A DNA stretch of 18,377 nt from Planctomycetota bacterium (GTDB taxonomy: Bacteria; Planctomycetota; PUPC01; JABMSA01): positions 1-18,377 of the forward strand of contig JABMSA010000825.1 in assembly GCA_013202185.1 (NCBI GenBank), in the 5' to 3' direction. Below the pieces are notes generated by a model. The model did not search any database and was not told where the DNA came from. It saw only the letters and a list, made by a program, of their open reading frames with translations. The translations under genes and the position numbers were made by a program. Below are positions 1-7,563 of the stretch, one piece after another. Positions within the stretch are counted from its first letter, which is position 1. Each line of letters begins with the position of its first letter.

Positions 1-1
1 C

Positions 2-124
2 GCTTCCCACTGACCCCGAACAAACCCCAGAATATTCCTTGTACCAGTTCTTCCCCGTATGAGAATCCTGGACGAAGATGGGGGCGCCTCGGACAGCGGC
101 GTTTGAGGTTCCTCCCAGACTTTT
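2..124 (-). CDS. Unidentified open frame running off the left edge
   Basis: After a TGA at 127-125 this minus-strand frame stays open to the window edge. It reads like protein in its second half, with segments such as IFVQDSHTG and NWYKEYSG and natural codon use, while the other minus frame over the same bases becomes arginine-rich and unnatural. The first residues (SLGG) would continue the OrfA-like coiled coil of the next entry if a +1 or -2 shift occurred around the AAAAAG run at 125-120. It could be the second part of a broken insertion-sequence gene or an unrelated partial gene. I do not recognise the family. Confidence 0.25.
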
Positions 125-329
125 TCAGCTCATTGTGGGATGCCATTATTTCGTGGATGACCTGGTTCTTGCGGGCTGGCTTGGCCTGCAGGGCCTGGTT
201 GCGTTGCTCGAGCTTGCGGCTTCGGGAATCATGGCGACGAGCGAAGGCGACTGCCCCGTTGTCGAAGAGGGACCCATGCCAGGAATAGAAAAGGTGCGAT
301 GTCCGGTTCGGCTGCTTCAGTAGCGGTGC
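119..329 (-). mobile_element. Remnant resembling IS3-type OrfA transposase (5'-truncated)
   Basis: A minus-strand frame, open from 356 to the window edge, encodes a stretch containing SHLFYSWHGSLFDNGAVAF. A coiled-coil heptad region follows, with KLEQRNQALQ, KNQVIHEIM and ELKKS. This is the pattern of IS3-family OrfA proteins after their helix-turn-helix: a (S)LFY-W---F--GA motif, then a leucine-zipper-like segment ending in LKK-LG. The N-terminal half of the helix-turn-helix and any start codon are absent. The upstream side abuts the end of the radical SAM gene (stop at 338), and downstream the natural frame appears to shift near 120. No terminal inverted repeats or target duplication are recognisable. 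The identification rests on remembered family patterns, not on an alignment. Confidence 0.5.
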
Positions 330-337
330 AAAGATCG

Positions 338-1298
338 TCAGAAGCTCAGCCGTTGTCTAACCAGATGGGCGAGGAATTTGATCTGCCGCCAACTCATCGT
401 TCTGACATGGTGCCTGAGGAAGTACAGGATCGTGCCGGGGTCACTGTAACAGGATCTCTTCATTGACGGAATTGACTCGGCTTCTAACCTTGAACTCAAA
501 CTTGTATTTACCCTTTACAAGAGCGTCTGCAACCTCGATACACCTTTTCTTGTTTGCCGTGAAGGCGTAATCCTGAACGTGTATCGACTTTATGCCTCTC
601 CTCCTGAGCGCCTCAAATTCCGGCATCAGGTGGTCAACGTTTCTGAAACGATACTTTTTCTCGACCTTGAAGCAGAAGCTGCAATCATAGGGGCATCCTC
701 TGCTTGAGATCATCATGTCCGTCGCGCCACGAGCGGCCATGTGCCAGTACATGCCCTCTTTGTAGTATCTGTCGAGGAAAGACCGATCAATCTGAGGCAG
801 CTCGTTCAGATCCTTGATGGTTTCCCGTTCGTTGACGATCACGTCTTTCCCTTTCCTGTACACCAGGCCGGGAACATTCTGTTCGGGCTTCTTGCCCGAA
901 ATCATGTCGGCGAAATCGACGATCGAACGGTCTGCTTCGCCCTGCATCGCGTAGTCGAACTGCGGCATGTTCTTCAACGTCCATTCGGGCCAGACCGACG
1001 GGTGCGGGCCTCCAACAACCATGGCAGCGTCCGGAAGATGTCGCCTGAGTATATTCGAATGCTTGTGGAGAGTGCTGAGAAATGGGGTATAGCTGGTCAT
1101 CCCCATGATGTCGGGAGCATAATCTCTAATCTCCTTGAAATAGTCTTCCAGTCCGGCAAAGGGGCCGGCATAGTCAAAGACCCGCACTTCGTAACCCGCC
1201 AGACCCAGCGACGTGCCAAGAGCGCAAAGGTGAATCGGCGGATACAATCCTATAGTTCTATCCTCGAAGACATCATAAGAAACAAATGCGATCTTCAT
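338..1298 (-). pseudogene. B12-binding-type radical SAM protein, internally deleted
   Basis: The intact part (1298 to 441, 285 codons) begins MKIAFVSYD. It has an N-terminal Rossmann-like cobalamin-binding-type domain (residues about 1-140, VGGPHPSVWP near 95-104) and the start of a radical SAM barrel with the 4Fe-4S motif CPYDCSFC (Cys202, 206, 209). The protein then stops at EEILLQ, early in the barrel, whereas relatives run to about 450-500 residues. Just beyond, in another minus frame ending at a TGA at 340-338, lies DPGTILYFLRHH plus SWRQIKFLAHLVRQ. This resembles the usual C-terminal tail of these proteins, so roughly half the barrel is missing and the frame is shifted at about 442. The ATG at 1298, preceded by GGGGGA, is preferred over the one at 1361 because the protein is homologous-looking only from MKIAF. 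In glycan or lipid loci such enzymes do radical methylations or rearrangements; the substrate here is unknown. Confidence 0.75.
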
Positions 1299-1417
1299 CG
1301 TTTCCCCCGAAAAGTCACATCGGAGCCGCGCTTTCGCGTCGGCCGCCGCTGAGAAGTTCAATGGCCTTTGTGTTGCTATGGAAGTGCGCGGGCCTTAGGG
1401 AAGGCACTGCGTCAGTC

Positions 1418-1447
1418 ATCATGGACGATTCATCTTTCCTATGTCAA
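1418..1447 (-). promoter_or_regulatory. Candidate sigma70-like promoter before the radical SAM gene
   Basis: On the minus strand a perfect TTGACA (1447-1442) is followed after 18 bases by CATGAT (1423-1418). A second TTGACA lies 37 bases further upstream (1484-1479) without a good -10. It sits in the 276-base gap between the methyltransferase stop and the radical SAM start, which otherwise shows no convincing coding frame. The -10 is weak (4 of 6). Confidence 0.3.
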
Positions 1448-1574
1448 GTTGGGAATCTCATCATTTCCGCGCGCGAATGTCAAGCGCTATGTAAGGTCCG
1501 GCACCAAAACGTCAGACCAGCAGTGGATTACTGAAAACTGATTGCCAGAGCGGCTATTCTCCTGCGGGTTGTGC

Positions 1575-2501
1575 TCATCCCGAAGTCTGCGAAACAACAA
1601 CCGAAAAAAACGGCGGACCGATAATCTCGCGCAATACCGGCAGGCCGCGAAACGGCCGCGTCAATCGGCTGATCCAGTGCTTTGTTCCTGCGAAGCCCAC
1701 GAGGTAATGATGATCCACAGACAACGCGCCCTCCTGCTGCAGGGCGCTCAGCAACCTGAGATAGTCACGCTCCGAGGAGCGGTTGAGGTCGGCACCGTAG
1801 GTTTGCTTGCCGGCGAGCGGAAAGGGTTTCTTGTGGCCGTCGTCGTCGCGGAGCCACGTGGGCGGCTGGTAGAAAGCTGAGTTGTGAATGCGCTCGGCCA
1901 CGCGCACCAACGTAGAATCCGAAAAGAGCACATGACACCAGGGAATGGGTACCCATCCGACCATGTGCGACGAGCAAAACGCATACCACGGGTAGTAATG
2001 ATTGAAGACCCGTCCGCCGGGCCGCACCACTCGCAGCAACTCTCGCAGTACCCGTTCGGGCGACAACACATGTTCCCACACGTCGACGCACACGGCCGCA
2101 TCTACAGAATCATCGTCCAGGGGAATCCGTTCGGCCGACCCCACAATGAATTCGGCCCGAGGAGGAGCCTCTTTTTGCGCTTCGTTGATCCACTCGGTGT
2201 TCATATCCACCCCGACAACAGACTCAGCCCCCGAGTCGAGGAGTGCCTTTGCCAGGTCACCTCGCCCGCAACCGAAGTCGAGCATCCGCAGCCCTGTCAC
2301 CGGCTGTCGTTTCAGGACAAGCTCCAGAAAACTTCTTGCCGCGAGCTGACGGTTGTCACGGTAGCTTTCATCTGAGGCGCCATACCAGCTTCGGCCCGGA
2401 TCGGCCTTGTCGACCGCTTGGCGACGTTTGATGAGGATCCGGGACAACCGGAAACACACTTCCTCGCTGATTTTCACGATAACGCTCCAGTCATAAGGCA
2501 C
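1575..2501 (-). CDS. Class I SAM-dependent methyltransferase
   Basis: This is a 308-residue methyltransferase of the Methyltransf_11/25 type. Motif I LDFGCGRGD is at residues 74-82, the acidic end of strand 2 is in VVGVDM (Asp99), motif II-like SAERIPLDDDSVD is near 122-134, and VVRPGGRVFNHYYPWY marks strand 5. The C-terminal 140 residues are an extra region with an aromatic-rich segment and a basic tail. I expect a small-molecule or sugar methyltransferase, cytoplasmic, acting on a glycan precursor; the substrate cannot be read from sequence. The start is GTG at 2501, because the in-frame ATG at 2543 is followed by a stop. Only a weak GAAG lies before the GTG, and a small hairpin sits just upstream. 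The 228-base leader gap suggests its own transcription start rather than tight coupling to the upstream GT4 gene. Confidence 0.85.
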   Translation of the reverse strand: MPYDWSVIVKISEEVCFRLSRILIKRRQAVDKADPGRSWYGASDESYRDNRQLAARSFLELVLKRQPVTGLRMLDFGCGRGDLAKALLDSGAESVVGVDMNTEWINEAQKEAPPRAEFIVGSAERIPLDDDSVDAAVCVDVWEHVLSPERVLRELLRVVRPGGRVFNHYYPWYAFCSSHMVGWVPIPWCHVLFSDSTLVRVAERIHNSAFYQPPTWLRDDDGHKKPFPLAGKQTYGADLNRSSERDYLRLLSALQQEGALSVDHHYLVGFAGTKHWISRLTRPFRGLPVLREIIGPPFFSVVVSQTSG

Positions 2502-2507
2502 CTTCGT

Positions 2508-2524
2508 GGCACCGTCTCAGTGCC
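2508..2524 (-). promoter_or_regulatory. Small hairpin abutting the methyltransferase start
   Basis: GGCAC and GTGCC form a 5-bp stem with a 7-base loop, seven bases upstream of the GTG start at 2501. It could influence initiation, since no strong ribosome binding site is visible, but a stem this short may be chance. Confidence 0.2.
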
Positions 2525-2606
2525 TGTGTGTCCCGAATTTCATGTTTGATCTTTCAACTTGAGCACCCGGCGGCATCGCCTTGCCGACTGTTCTCCGCAC
2601 GCCGCC

Positions 2607-2690
2607 TCAAGATGTACTGAGCGCCTTTGCATAAAGAGATTCCATGTTTTCCATCATCTTGTCGCATCCGCAAAAGGCATTATCGCACAA
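2607..2690 (-). pseudogene. Possible tail of a lost GT4-type glycosyltransferase gene
   Basis: In the gap between the GT4 gene and the following methyltransferase, one minus frame ends in KMMENMESLYAKALSTS and a TGA at 2609-2607. The pattern (K/R)M-E-ME-LY---L is the usual C-terminal helix of GT4 glycosyltransferases; compare NVEALYASVL near the end of the intact GT4 gene upstream. The frame stays open upstream over several codons but is cysteine-rich and loses similarity. Read alone it could instead be a 16-codon leader ORF starting at the ATG pair 2657-2652. The fragment reading is favoured only by the resemblance. Confidence 0.35.
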
Positions 2691-2707
2691 GCAATACTCC
2701 GTGCCAA
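2679..2707 (-). promoter_or_regulatory. Candidate sigma70-like promoter before the methyltransferase at 2501
   Basis: On the minus strand TTGGCA (2707-2702), a 17-base spacer and GATAAT (2684-2679) with an upstream TGC extended -10 match the consensus at 5 of 6 in both boxes. Transcription would start near 2672 and give a leader of about 170 bases. It overlaps the upstream edge of the possible glycosyltransferase remnant, so it may be fortuitous. Confidence 0.4.
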
Positions 2708-2729
2708 CGATGTTTGCCACTTCACCTGC

Positions 2730-3905
2730 TCAGGTTGCACCCCGGCCTTCACGCTCACAAGTGCCGGCGAAGCGCTGTTCTTGATTCAGTACCGATGCGT
2801 AGAGAGCCTCGACGTTGGGCAGAAAGACGTCGGGCGAGAAGTTTTCGAGTGCCTTTTTTCGGGCAAGCTCACCGAGCTTCGATGCCAAAGCAGGATCATC
2901 GAGAATCCGCAGCACCCTTTCGGCGAGATTGGCATGATCCTGTGGCTGGATGAGAAAGCCCGTCTGGCCGTCGGCCACAAGCTCGCGCGTGCCGCCCACG
3001 TCCGTTGCCACAATGGGCCGCGCACAAGCCATGGCTTCGATGATGGCGTTCGACAGGCCTTCGTTGCGTGACGTGAGCACGCAAACGTCCATCAGCGCCA
3101 GGACGTCGGGTACATCCAAACGGTCGCCGGTGAAAACAACCGCGTCGGCCATGTCATGCTCTCGTGTGAAGCGTTCGAGTTCTTCCCTCATGGCTCCGTC
3201 TCCCACGATAAGAAAGCGCCCGTTCGGGCGGACCTTGCGAATCTCGATAGCGGCGCGGATGAATGTCTTGTGGTCCTTCTCGGGGCGAAGGGAGCTGACG
3301 ATTCCGATAACCGGTGCGTGCGCCGGAAGCGAAAGTGACGCCGCAAGCTGCGGAGGGGGTTCCTTGGGGAAGAACCGCGTGAAGTCAACGGTGTTGTAAA
3401 CGCGGCGGATCTTGCGCCCCGGCACAAATTCCTTTCTCACGAGAATCTGCTTGAGCGCATCGGCATTCGTGATCACAGCCGCCGAGAAAGAATATGCAAT
3501 TCGCTGCATAAGCCGCTGCATGAAAGTACATCTCTCGCCTGTATCACGACGGCTCGTGATGATCTTGCTCAGGCCTGCCAACCTGGCGGATATCGTGCCG
3601 AAAATGTTTGAGTAGAAGTCGTGACAATGCACCAGTTGAATCTTTCGCTGCCTCATGAGGCGGGCCAAGGCCCGGTACTGACGCAGAGCACCCCGATTGT
3701 AGAATGACGTCATCGGAAACTCGAAGACTTCGACACCACGTTCCTCGACCTCTCCGAGGAAACGTCCTTCTTTCTCCATCGAGGCCACGACCTGATCGTA
3801 GCGCTCCGGAGGAAGGCGCCTGATGAGTTCCGTCTGCTGGCGCTCGGAGCCGCCCACACCGAAACGGTTGACCACGTGCAGAAGCTTTGTTTTCGGGTAT
3901 CTCAT
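2730..3905 (-). CDS. GT4-family (GT-B) glycosyltransferase
   Basis: This is a 391-residue retaining glycosyltransferase with the two-Rossmann GT-B layout. The N-terminal acceptor domain has GVGGSERQ at residues 16-23 and LVHCHDFYSN at 91-100. The C-terminal nucleotide-sugar domain has GIVSSLRPEKDHKTF at 201-215, LIVGDG at 232-237 and the diagnostic E-x7-E motif as Glu282 and Glu290 within SRNEGLSNAIIEAM. PIVATDVGGTRELV follows, as in the WecA/PimB/WaaG-like group. It should add one sugar to a lipid-linked or membrane-associated glycan at the inner face of the membrane. The ATG at 3905 is the only sensible start and lies 24 bases after the methyltransferase stop, so both are probably on one transcript. 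No strong ribosome binding site is visible. Donor and acceptor cannot be deduced. Confidence 0.92.
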   Translation of the reverse strand: MRYPKTKLLHVVNRFGVGGSERQQTELIRRLPPERYDQVVASMEKEGRFLGEVEERGVEVFEFPMTSFYNRGALRQYRALARLMRQRKIQLVHCHDFYSNIFGTISARLAGLSKIITSRRDTGERCTFMQRLMQRIAYSFSAAVITNADALKQILVRKEFVPGRKIRRVYNTVDFTRFFPKEPPPQLAASLSLPAHAPVIGIVSSLRPEKDHKTFIRAAIEIRKVRPNGRFLIVGDGAMREELERFTREHDMADAVVFTGDRLDVPDVLALMDVCVLTSRNEGLSNAIIEAMACARPIVATDVGGTRELVADGQTGFLIQPQDHANLAERVLRILDDPALASKLGELARKKALENFSPDVFLPNVEALYASVLNQEQRFAGTCEREGRGAT

Positions 3906-3929
3906 GCTGTGCTGATAATATTCTCGGGG

Positions 3930-4711
3930 TTATGTTTGTGCGGGGGCCTCTTCCTCGGTGGGAACAGAAATTATCCGACGGTTTACCACGAGCAAGTCTT
4001 CTTTCTCGTAATGCCGGAACCGTTTCGCGATGCGTATCTTGTCGAGAACATCCGCAGGGCACTTATCGCGGACCTCACGCAATATCTTGAACCCGGCGTC
4101 CTCGTGCATCTCGCGATATTCCGAGATCAGGACACGATTCTGATAGTACAATGTGCTGCTGAAGAACTGCCACACAAAATCGGAATATTTCAAGAAATTG
4201 AGAGGTGTGATCGAACTGTCGAAGAGTCTATAATGGTCACCGAGATCGATCTGGTGACTCATCACGGCCCCCGGCGCGGCAAGCCGCCTGAATTCCTTCA
4301 GGATGTCCGGCAGCACTTTTCTCGGGATATGCTCGAAAGTTATATTCGAAACGAAGAGGTCCACCGAGGAGGGCTCCAGGCCCGTATCGCGTGCGTCGGC
4401 AATGACGGGGAAAACATTGAGCCTCTCGAGCATTTGGGAGGGGGTCTTCAAGCTCTTGTCCTCGTAGGCTTCGCGGAGTTGGGCCAACCCGTGCCGAGTT
4501 CGAGAACTGAAAACGAATCCTTGGGAGAGGGCGCCTGTTCCAGGTAGTTCGTTATGTGTTCAGTTACAAGCGTCAGTTTGTACTCGAACGTGCTGGTGTT
4601 CAGATCCAGTGTCTTGGTCACGTACTTCTGCAGCAGACGGTTCCACGTTTGGCGATATGGGAGCAAGGCAACGAAACCCTGGACTGCCGATTTGAGCTTC
4701 CAATGAGGCAT
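3930..4711 (-). pseudogene. Class I methyltransferase with internal deletion and frame change
   Basis: Two minus frames belong to one methyltransferase. The first (4711 down to about 4490; GGGAG lies before the ATG) encodes MPHWKLKSAVQGF and reaches motif I as SVLELGTGWP. It then breaks and would stop at 4448. The second, open from about 4487 to the stop at 3930, carries LREAYEDKSL, VIADARDTGL, SVDLFVSNITFEHIP, RLAAPGAVMSHQIDLGDHY, SITPLNFLKYSDFVWQ and YQNRVLISEYREMHEDAGF. These are the typical core of the family whose motif I reads ELGTGW. Members normally have about 50 residues between ELGTGW and this point (strand 2 with the SAM ribose-binding acid, and helix C). That segment is gone and the frame is changed at about 4485-4490, so a SAM-binding enzyme cannot be made from it. 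Confidence 0.75.
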
Positions 4712-4726
4712 TCAATTTCACTCCCG

Positions 4727-4864
4727 CTAAACTTGCCGGCCGCAGGCGACGTCCATCACAGTGAGGCCACTCGAGGAAGGTGATTCACCGTGCCTGGCCC
4801 GGAACTCGTCATAATACGGCTTGGCACTGTCAAGAAACTCAAGGTGGTCTTTTCGCAATTCCAC
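4727..4864 (-). pseudogene. Short protein-like ORF, probably the 5' end of a lost gene
   Basis: Between two methyltransferase genes, a minus frame begins at a GTG (4864) with AGGA nine bases before it. It encodes 45 residues including ELRKDHLEFLDSAKPYYDEF and SGLTVMDVACG, then hits TAG at 4729-4727. Composition and codon use look like real protein, and the frame remains protein-like a few codons upstream (HLPNIGTKP), so the start is uncertain. It ends abruptly 15 bases before the next gene. I do not recognise the family. The likeliest explanation is the N-terminus of a gene whose remainder was deleted; a genuine small protein is the alternative. Confidence 0.4.
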
Positions 4865-4893
4865 TGGTTTGGTTCCTATGTTTGGCAGATGGA

Positions 4894-5616
4894 TCAGTCT
4901 TTCTTCCTGACGATGATCGTCGTGTCCATCCGACGGGTGATCAAGCCCATCCGCTGTACCGGAGTTACTTTTTCCTTGTCGAAATGCATAGTTTCGATCT
5001 CGCAGTTTTCGTTGCGTTCGATCATGTCGACGAGTGCTTCGTTGGCGTAGTAAGACACTACCGGTGCGCCGATGTTATTGCGAAAGCCGAATATCTCTAT
5101 GCGTTTTGCAGTCATTTTCGTGACAAGTTTCTTGACGTAGAAAAGGAAGTCCATCACGATCGTAGGATAATACACCGGTTCGATCAGCATCAGGCGACCT
5201 CCCGCCTCGAGCAACTCGAGCGCATTCTTCACGGCATACGCAGCTCGTGCCTTGGATTCTTTTCGTGTTCTGCCGACGAGATGGTGAAGAACGGCCATCA
5301 GGAGGACGAAGTCGAATTTCTTCGGGATGCTCTCGACGAAGGAACCGTCGGTTATGGAGCCGAGAAAAGTTTCGCAGCCGACGGCCTCCCTTGTCTTCTG
5401 CAGGCACGCCCGGCTCACGTCGATGCCGCACAAGTCCGTCAGGTGGGTCTGCTGCTTGACAAACGCAAGCAGATTGCCAACGCCGCACCCGATGTCGATG
5501 AGCGAACTGTTTTCCCGCCCATGCTTCTTGATCACATCAATAGCAAACTCGAGCCTCTCTACCGAGTACTCCGGGGTATACTTGTCAAAGTAGTCTACAG
5601 TCTGTTGGTCTTCCAT
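4894..5616 (-). CDS. Class I SAM-dependent methyltransferase
   Basis: This is a 240-residue methyltransferase. Motif I IDIGCGVGNLL is at residues 40-50, the strand-2 acid is in CGIDVS (Asp66), FDFVLLMAVLHHLVG (about 101-115) is the strand-4/post-motif region typical of Methyltransf_11/12 enzymes, and LLEAGGRLMLIEPVYYP is strand 5 with a glycine turn. The N-terminus YFDKYTPEYS is common in UbiE/COQ5-like small-molecule methyltransferases of glycan loci. The C-terminal segment is basic and hydrophobic (VMDFLFYVKKLVTKM), perhaps a membrane-associating cap. The ATG at 5616 has GGAG eleven bases upstream. It is intact, lies 60 bases after asnB and is probably co-transcribed with it. Its substrate is presumably a sugar or lipid-linked intermediate, which is inference from context. 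Confidence 0.85.
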   Translation of the reverse strand: MEDQQTVDYFDKYTPEYSVERLEFAIDVIKKHGRENSSLIDIGCGVGNLLAFVKQQTHLTDLCGIDVSRACLQKTREAVGCETFLGSITDGSFVESIPKKFDFVLLMAVLHHLVGRTRKESKARAAYAVKNALELLEAGGRLMLIEPVYYPTIVMDFLFYVKKLVTKMTAKRIEIFGFRNNIGAPVVSYYANEALVDMIERNENCEIETMHFDKEKVTPVQRMGLITRRMDTTIIVRKKD

Positions 5617-5676
5617 GGATCATCGTCTCCGAAAATGGTCGGCCGGTGCTCATGATTACAGGCTGCCGGCCGCTTA

Positions 5677-7560
5677 TCATCCTCTGCCAGCAGCGGGGTC
5701 CGCGTCGATGTATTTCCGATGCCATGATTCGAGCACCCACAATGCCCACAGCCTGTCGCAGTGGTCACGTCGTCCGCGCTTGTGCTCGTCCCATATATGC
5801 CGAATGTATTTCTCATTGAAGTAGCCGCGCCCCACGGAACGCGGCTCGAAGAGCATCTGTTGCAGGAGCTGCGACCACTCTCCGGTGAACCACTTGGCAA
5901 CCGGCACGCCAAAGCCCATCTTGCCACGGTCGAGAATTACGTCGGGCAGCAGGCCCCGCAGGCACTTCTTCAGGATGTATTTGCTCACACCGGCTCGCAG
6001 CTTCAGGTCGGAAGGAATCGTGGCTGCAATTTCGGTGACCTTGTGGTCGAGAAACGGCACGCGAACCTCCAGCGAATTGGCGGACGACATCCGGTCGGTC
6101 TTCACCAGGCAATCGCCGGTGAGGTAAGTTTTGGCGTCAACGTACATCATCCGGGTCAGATAGTCGCTGTCATTGTGGGCCCGGAAATGCTTCATCAAGG
6201 ATTCGGAGCAATCGACCGCGCTGAGTTTCGCCCGGAAGTCGTCCGTATAGAGCTGCGATTTGACCACGTTGCTGAAGCAGCTCATCAAGTTGACATAGCG
6301 CTGATCATCCTCCAGAGAAATATGATTGAGGAAGTGCTTGCCATAGACCGCCTCGGGCAGCAGGCGGCTGAGAGGCTGAAAAAGGCCCGTGCGAATGAAC
6401 TTTGGTATCCGGGTAAAATGCCTGCGGCCCATTTCCCATTGGTAGCGTTCGTAGCCGGCGAAGGTTTCGTCGCCGCCGTCGCCCGATAGCACTACCTTCA
6501 CGCGGCTGCTAGCTATCTTTGAGACCACGAAGGTGGGAATGGCCGAAGAGTCGCCGAAGGGCTCGTCGAGGTACCACAGGATGTCGTCGATGATCTCGGC
6601 GGCGTTGGCCTTGACGATGAATTCCTCGTGGTCGGTTCCGAACCTCTCCGCCACGATCCTGGCATATTCGACCTCGTTGAAGTCCGCTTCTTCAAAGCCG
6701 ATGGAAAACGTCTTGACCGGCCTGCCGGAGTGCTGGGCCATTAGCGCCACAACGGCGCTGGAATCGACCCCTCCGCTCAGAAAAGCCCCCAGGGGCACAT
6801 CGCTGATCAGGCGTATTTTCACCGCTTCCGAAAGCTCCGCCAGCACTTTCTCGGCAAGATCTTCAACGGAGCTTTTCGTGTCGATGTCGTAGCTGATGTT
6901 CCAGTATTGCGAGATCCTTTCGCGACCGTTTTCGAACACGAGCACATGGGCGGGGGGGAGTTTTCGGATTCCCTTGAAAGCAGTGAAGGGATCGGGCACG
7001 TAGTTCCACGTCAGGAATTCGTTGATCGCGTCGGGGTCCACCTCACGCTTCACGGCGGGGTGGCACAGCAGTGCTTTTATTTCCGACGCAAAGAGAAAAA
7101 CTTTGCCGTCATTGTAATAATGAAGGGGCTTCACGCCGAGACGGTCGCGAGCCAGGACCATCCGCCTGCGGGGGGCGTCCCACACGGCCACGGCAAACTC
7201 TCCCCGCAGGTGGTTGGGAAAGCCTGCGTCGTGCTCCTCGTAGAGATGTACGATTGTCTCGACGTCGGAACGGTTGTAAAGCTGATGGCCGCGCTTGGCG
7301 AGGTCTTTGCGAAGCTCGGGGAAGTTGTATATCTCGCCGTTGCAGACCATCCACGTCGATTCATCTTCGTTGTGCATTGGCTGGTGGCCGCCGGCGAGGT
7401 CGATGACGCTCAGGCGCACCATCCCAATGCCGGCTGGGCCGTCGGTGTACACACCGAGGTCGTCGGGTCCGCGGTGTTTCATCATCCGGGCCATAGTCGC
7501 GAGGAGCTCACCATCGGCCGGGGAGCCGTCGAGGTTTATCAGTCCGCAAATTCCGCACAT
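5677..7560 (-). CDS. asnB: Asparagine synthase-type glutamine amidotransferase
   Basis: This 627-residue two-domain enzyme belongs to the AsnB family. The Ntn-type glutaminase domain starts with the catalytic Cys2 (MCGICGLINLDG) and contains MKHRGPDD, SVIDLAGGHQPM and CNGEIYNF (73-80). The synthetase domain has the ATP pyrophosphatase loop LSGGVDSS (261-268) and the signature LSGDGGDETFAGY (358-370). Length and motifs are complete, so it should be active: ATP-dependent transfer of glutamine-derived ammonia to a carboxylate. In polysaccharide clusters, and in exosortase-associated ones, members of this family probably amidate sugars or other precursors rather than make free asparagine. The start codon follows GAGGAATAGCGA, with the GAGGA embedded in the last codons of the preceding methyltransferase and only three bases between the genes, so the two are probably translationally coupled. 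Confidence 0.93.
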   Translation of the reverse strand: MCGICGLINLDGSPADGELLATMARMMKHRGPDDLGVYTDGPAGIGMVRLSVIDLAGGHQPMHNEDESTWMVCNGEIYNFPELRKDLAKRGHQLYNRSDVETIVHLYEEHDAGFPNHLRGEFAVAVWDAPRRRMVLARDRLGVKPLHYYNDGKVFLFASEIKALLCHPAVKREVDPDAINEFLTWNYVPDPFTAFKGIRKLPPAHVLVFENGRERISQYWNISYDIDTKSSVEDLAEKVLAELSEAVKIRLISDVPLGAFLSGGVDSSAVVALMAQHSGRPVKTFSIGFEEADFNEVEYARIVAERFGTDHEEFIVKANAAEIIDDILWYLDEPFGDSSAIPTFVVSKIASSRVKVVLSGDGGDETFAGYERYQWEMGRRHFTRIPKFIRTGLFQPLSRLLPEAVYGKHFLNHISLEDDQRYVNLMSCFSNVVKSQLYTDDFRAKLSAVDCSESLMKHFRAHNDSDYLTRMMYVDAKTYLTGDCLVKTDRMSSANSLEVRVPFLDHKVTEIAATIPSDLKLRAGVSKYILKKCLRGLLPDVILDRGKMGFGVPVAKWFTGEWSQLLQQMLFEPRSVGRGYFNEKYIRHIWDEHKRGRRDHCDRLWALWVLESWHRKYIDADPAAGRG

Positions 7561-7563
7561 TCG

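Noticed and set aside
115..127. AAAAAG run as an IS3-type programmed -1 frameshift signal
   Set aside because: Joining the coiled-coil frame to the frame that continues leftward needs a +1 or -2 change, not the canonical -1. The A-run is also only five bases long.
1299..1361. 21-codon N-terminal extension of the radical SAM protein
   Set aside because: The sequence before MKIAF is unlike the family, and the ATG at 1298 is preceded by a good GGGGGA ribosome binding site.
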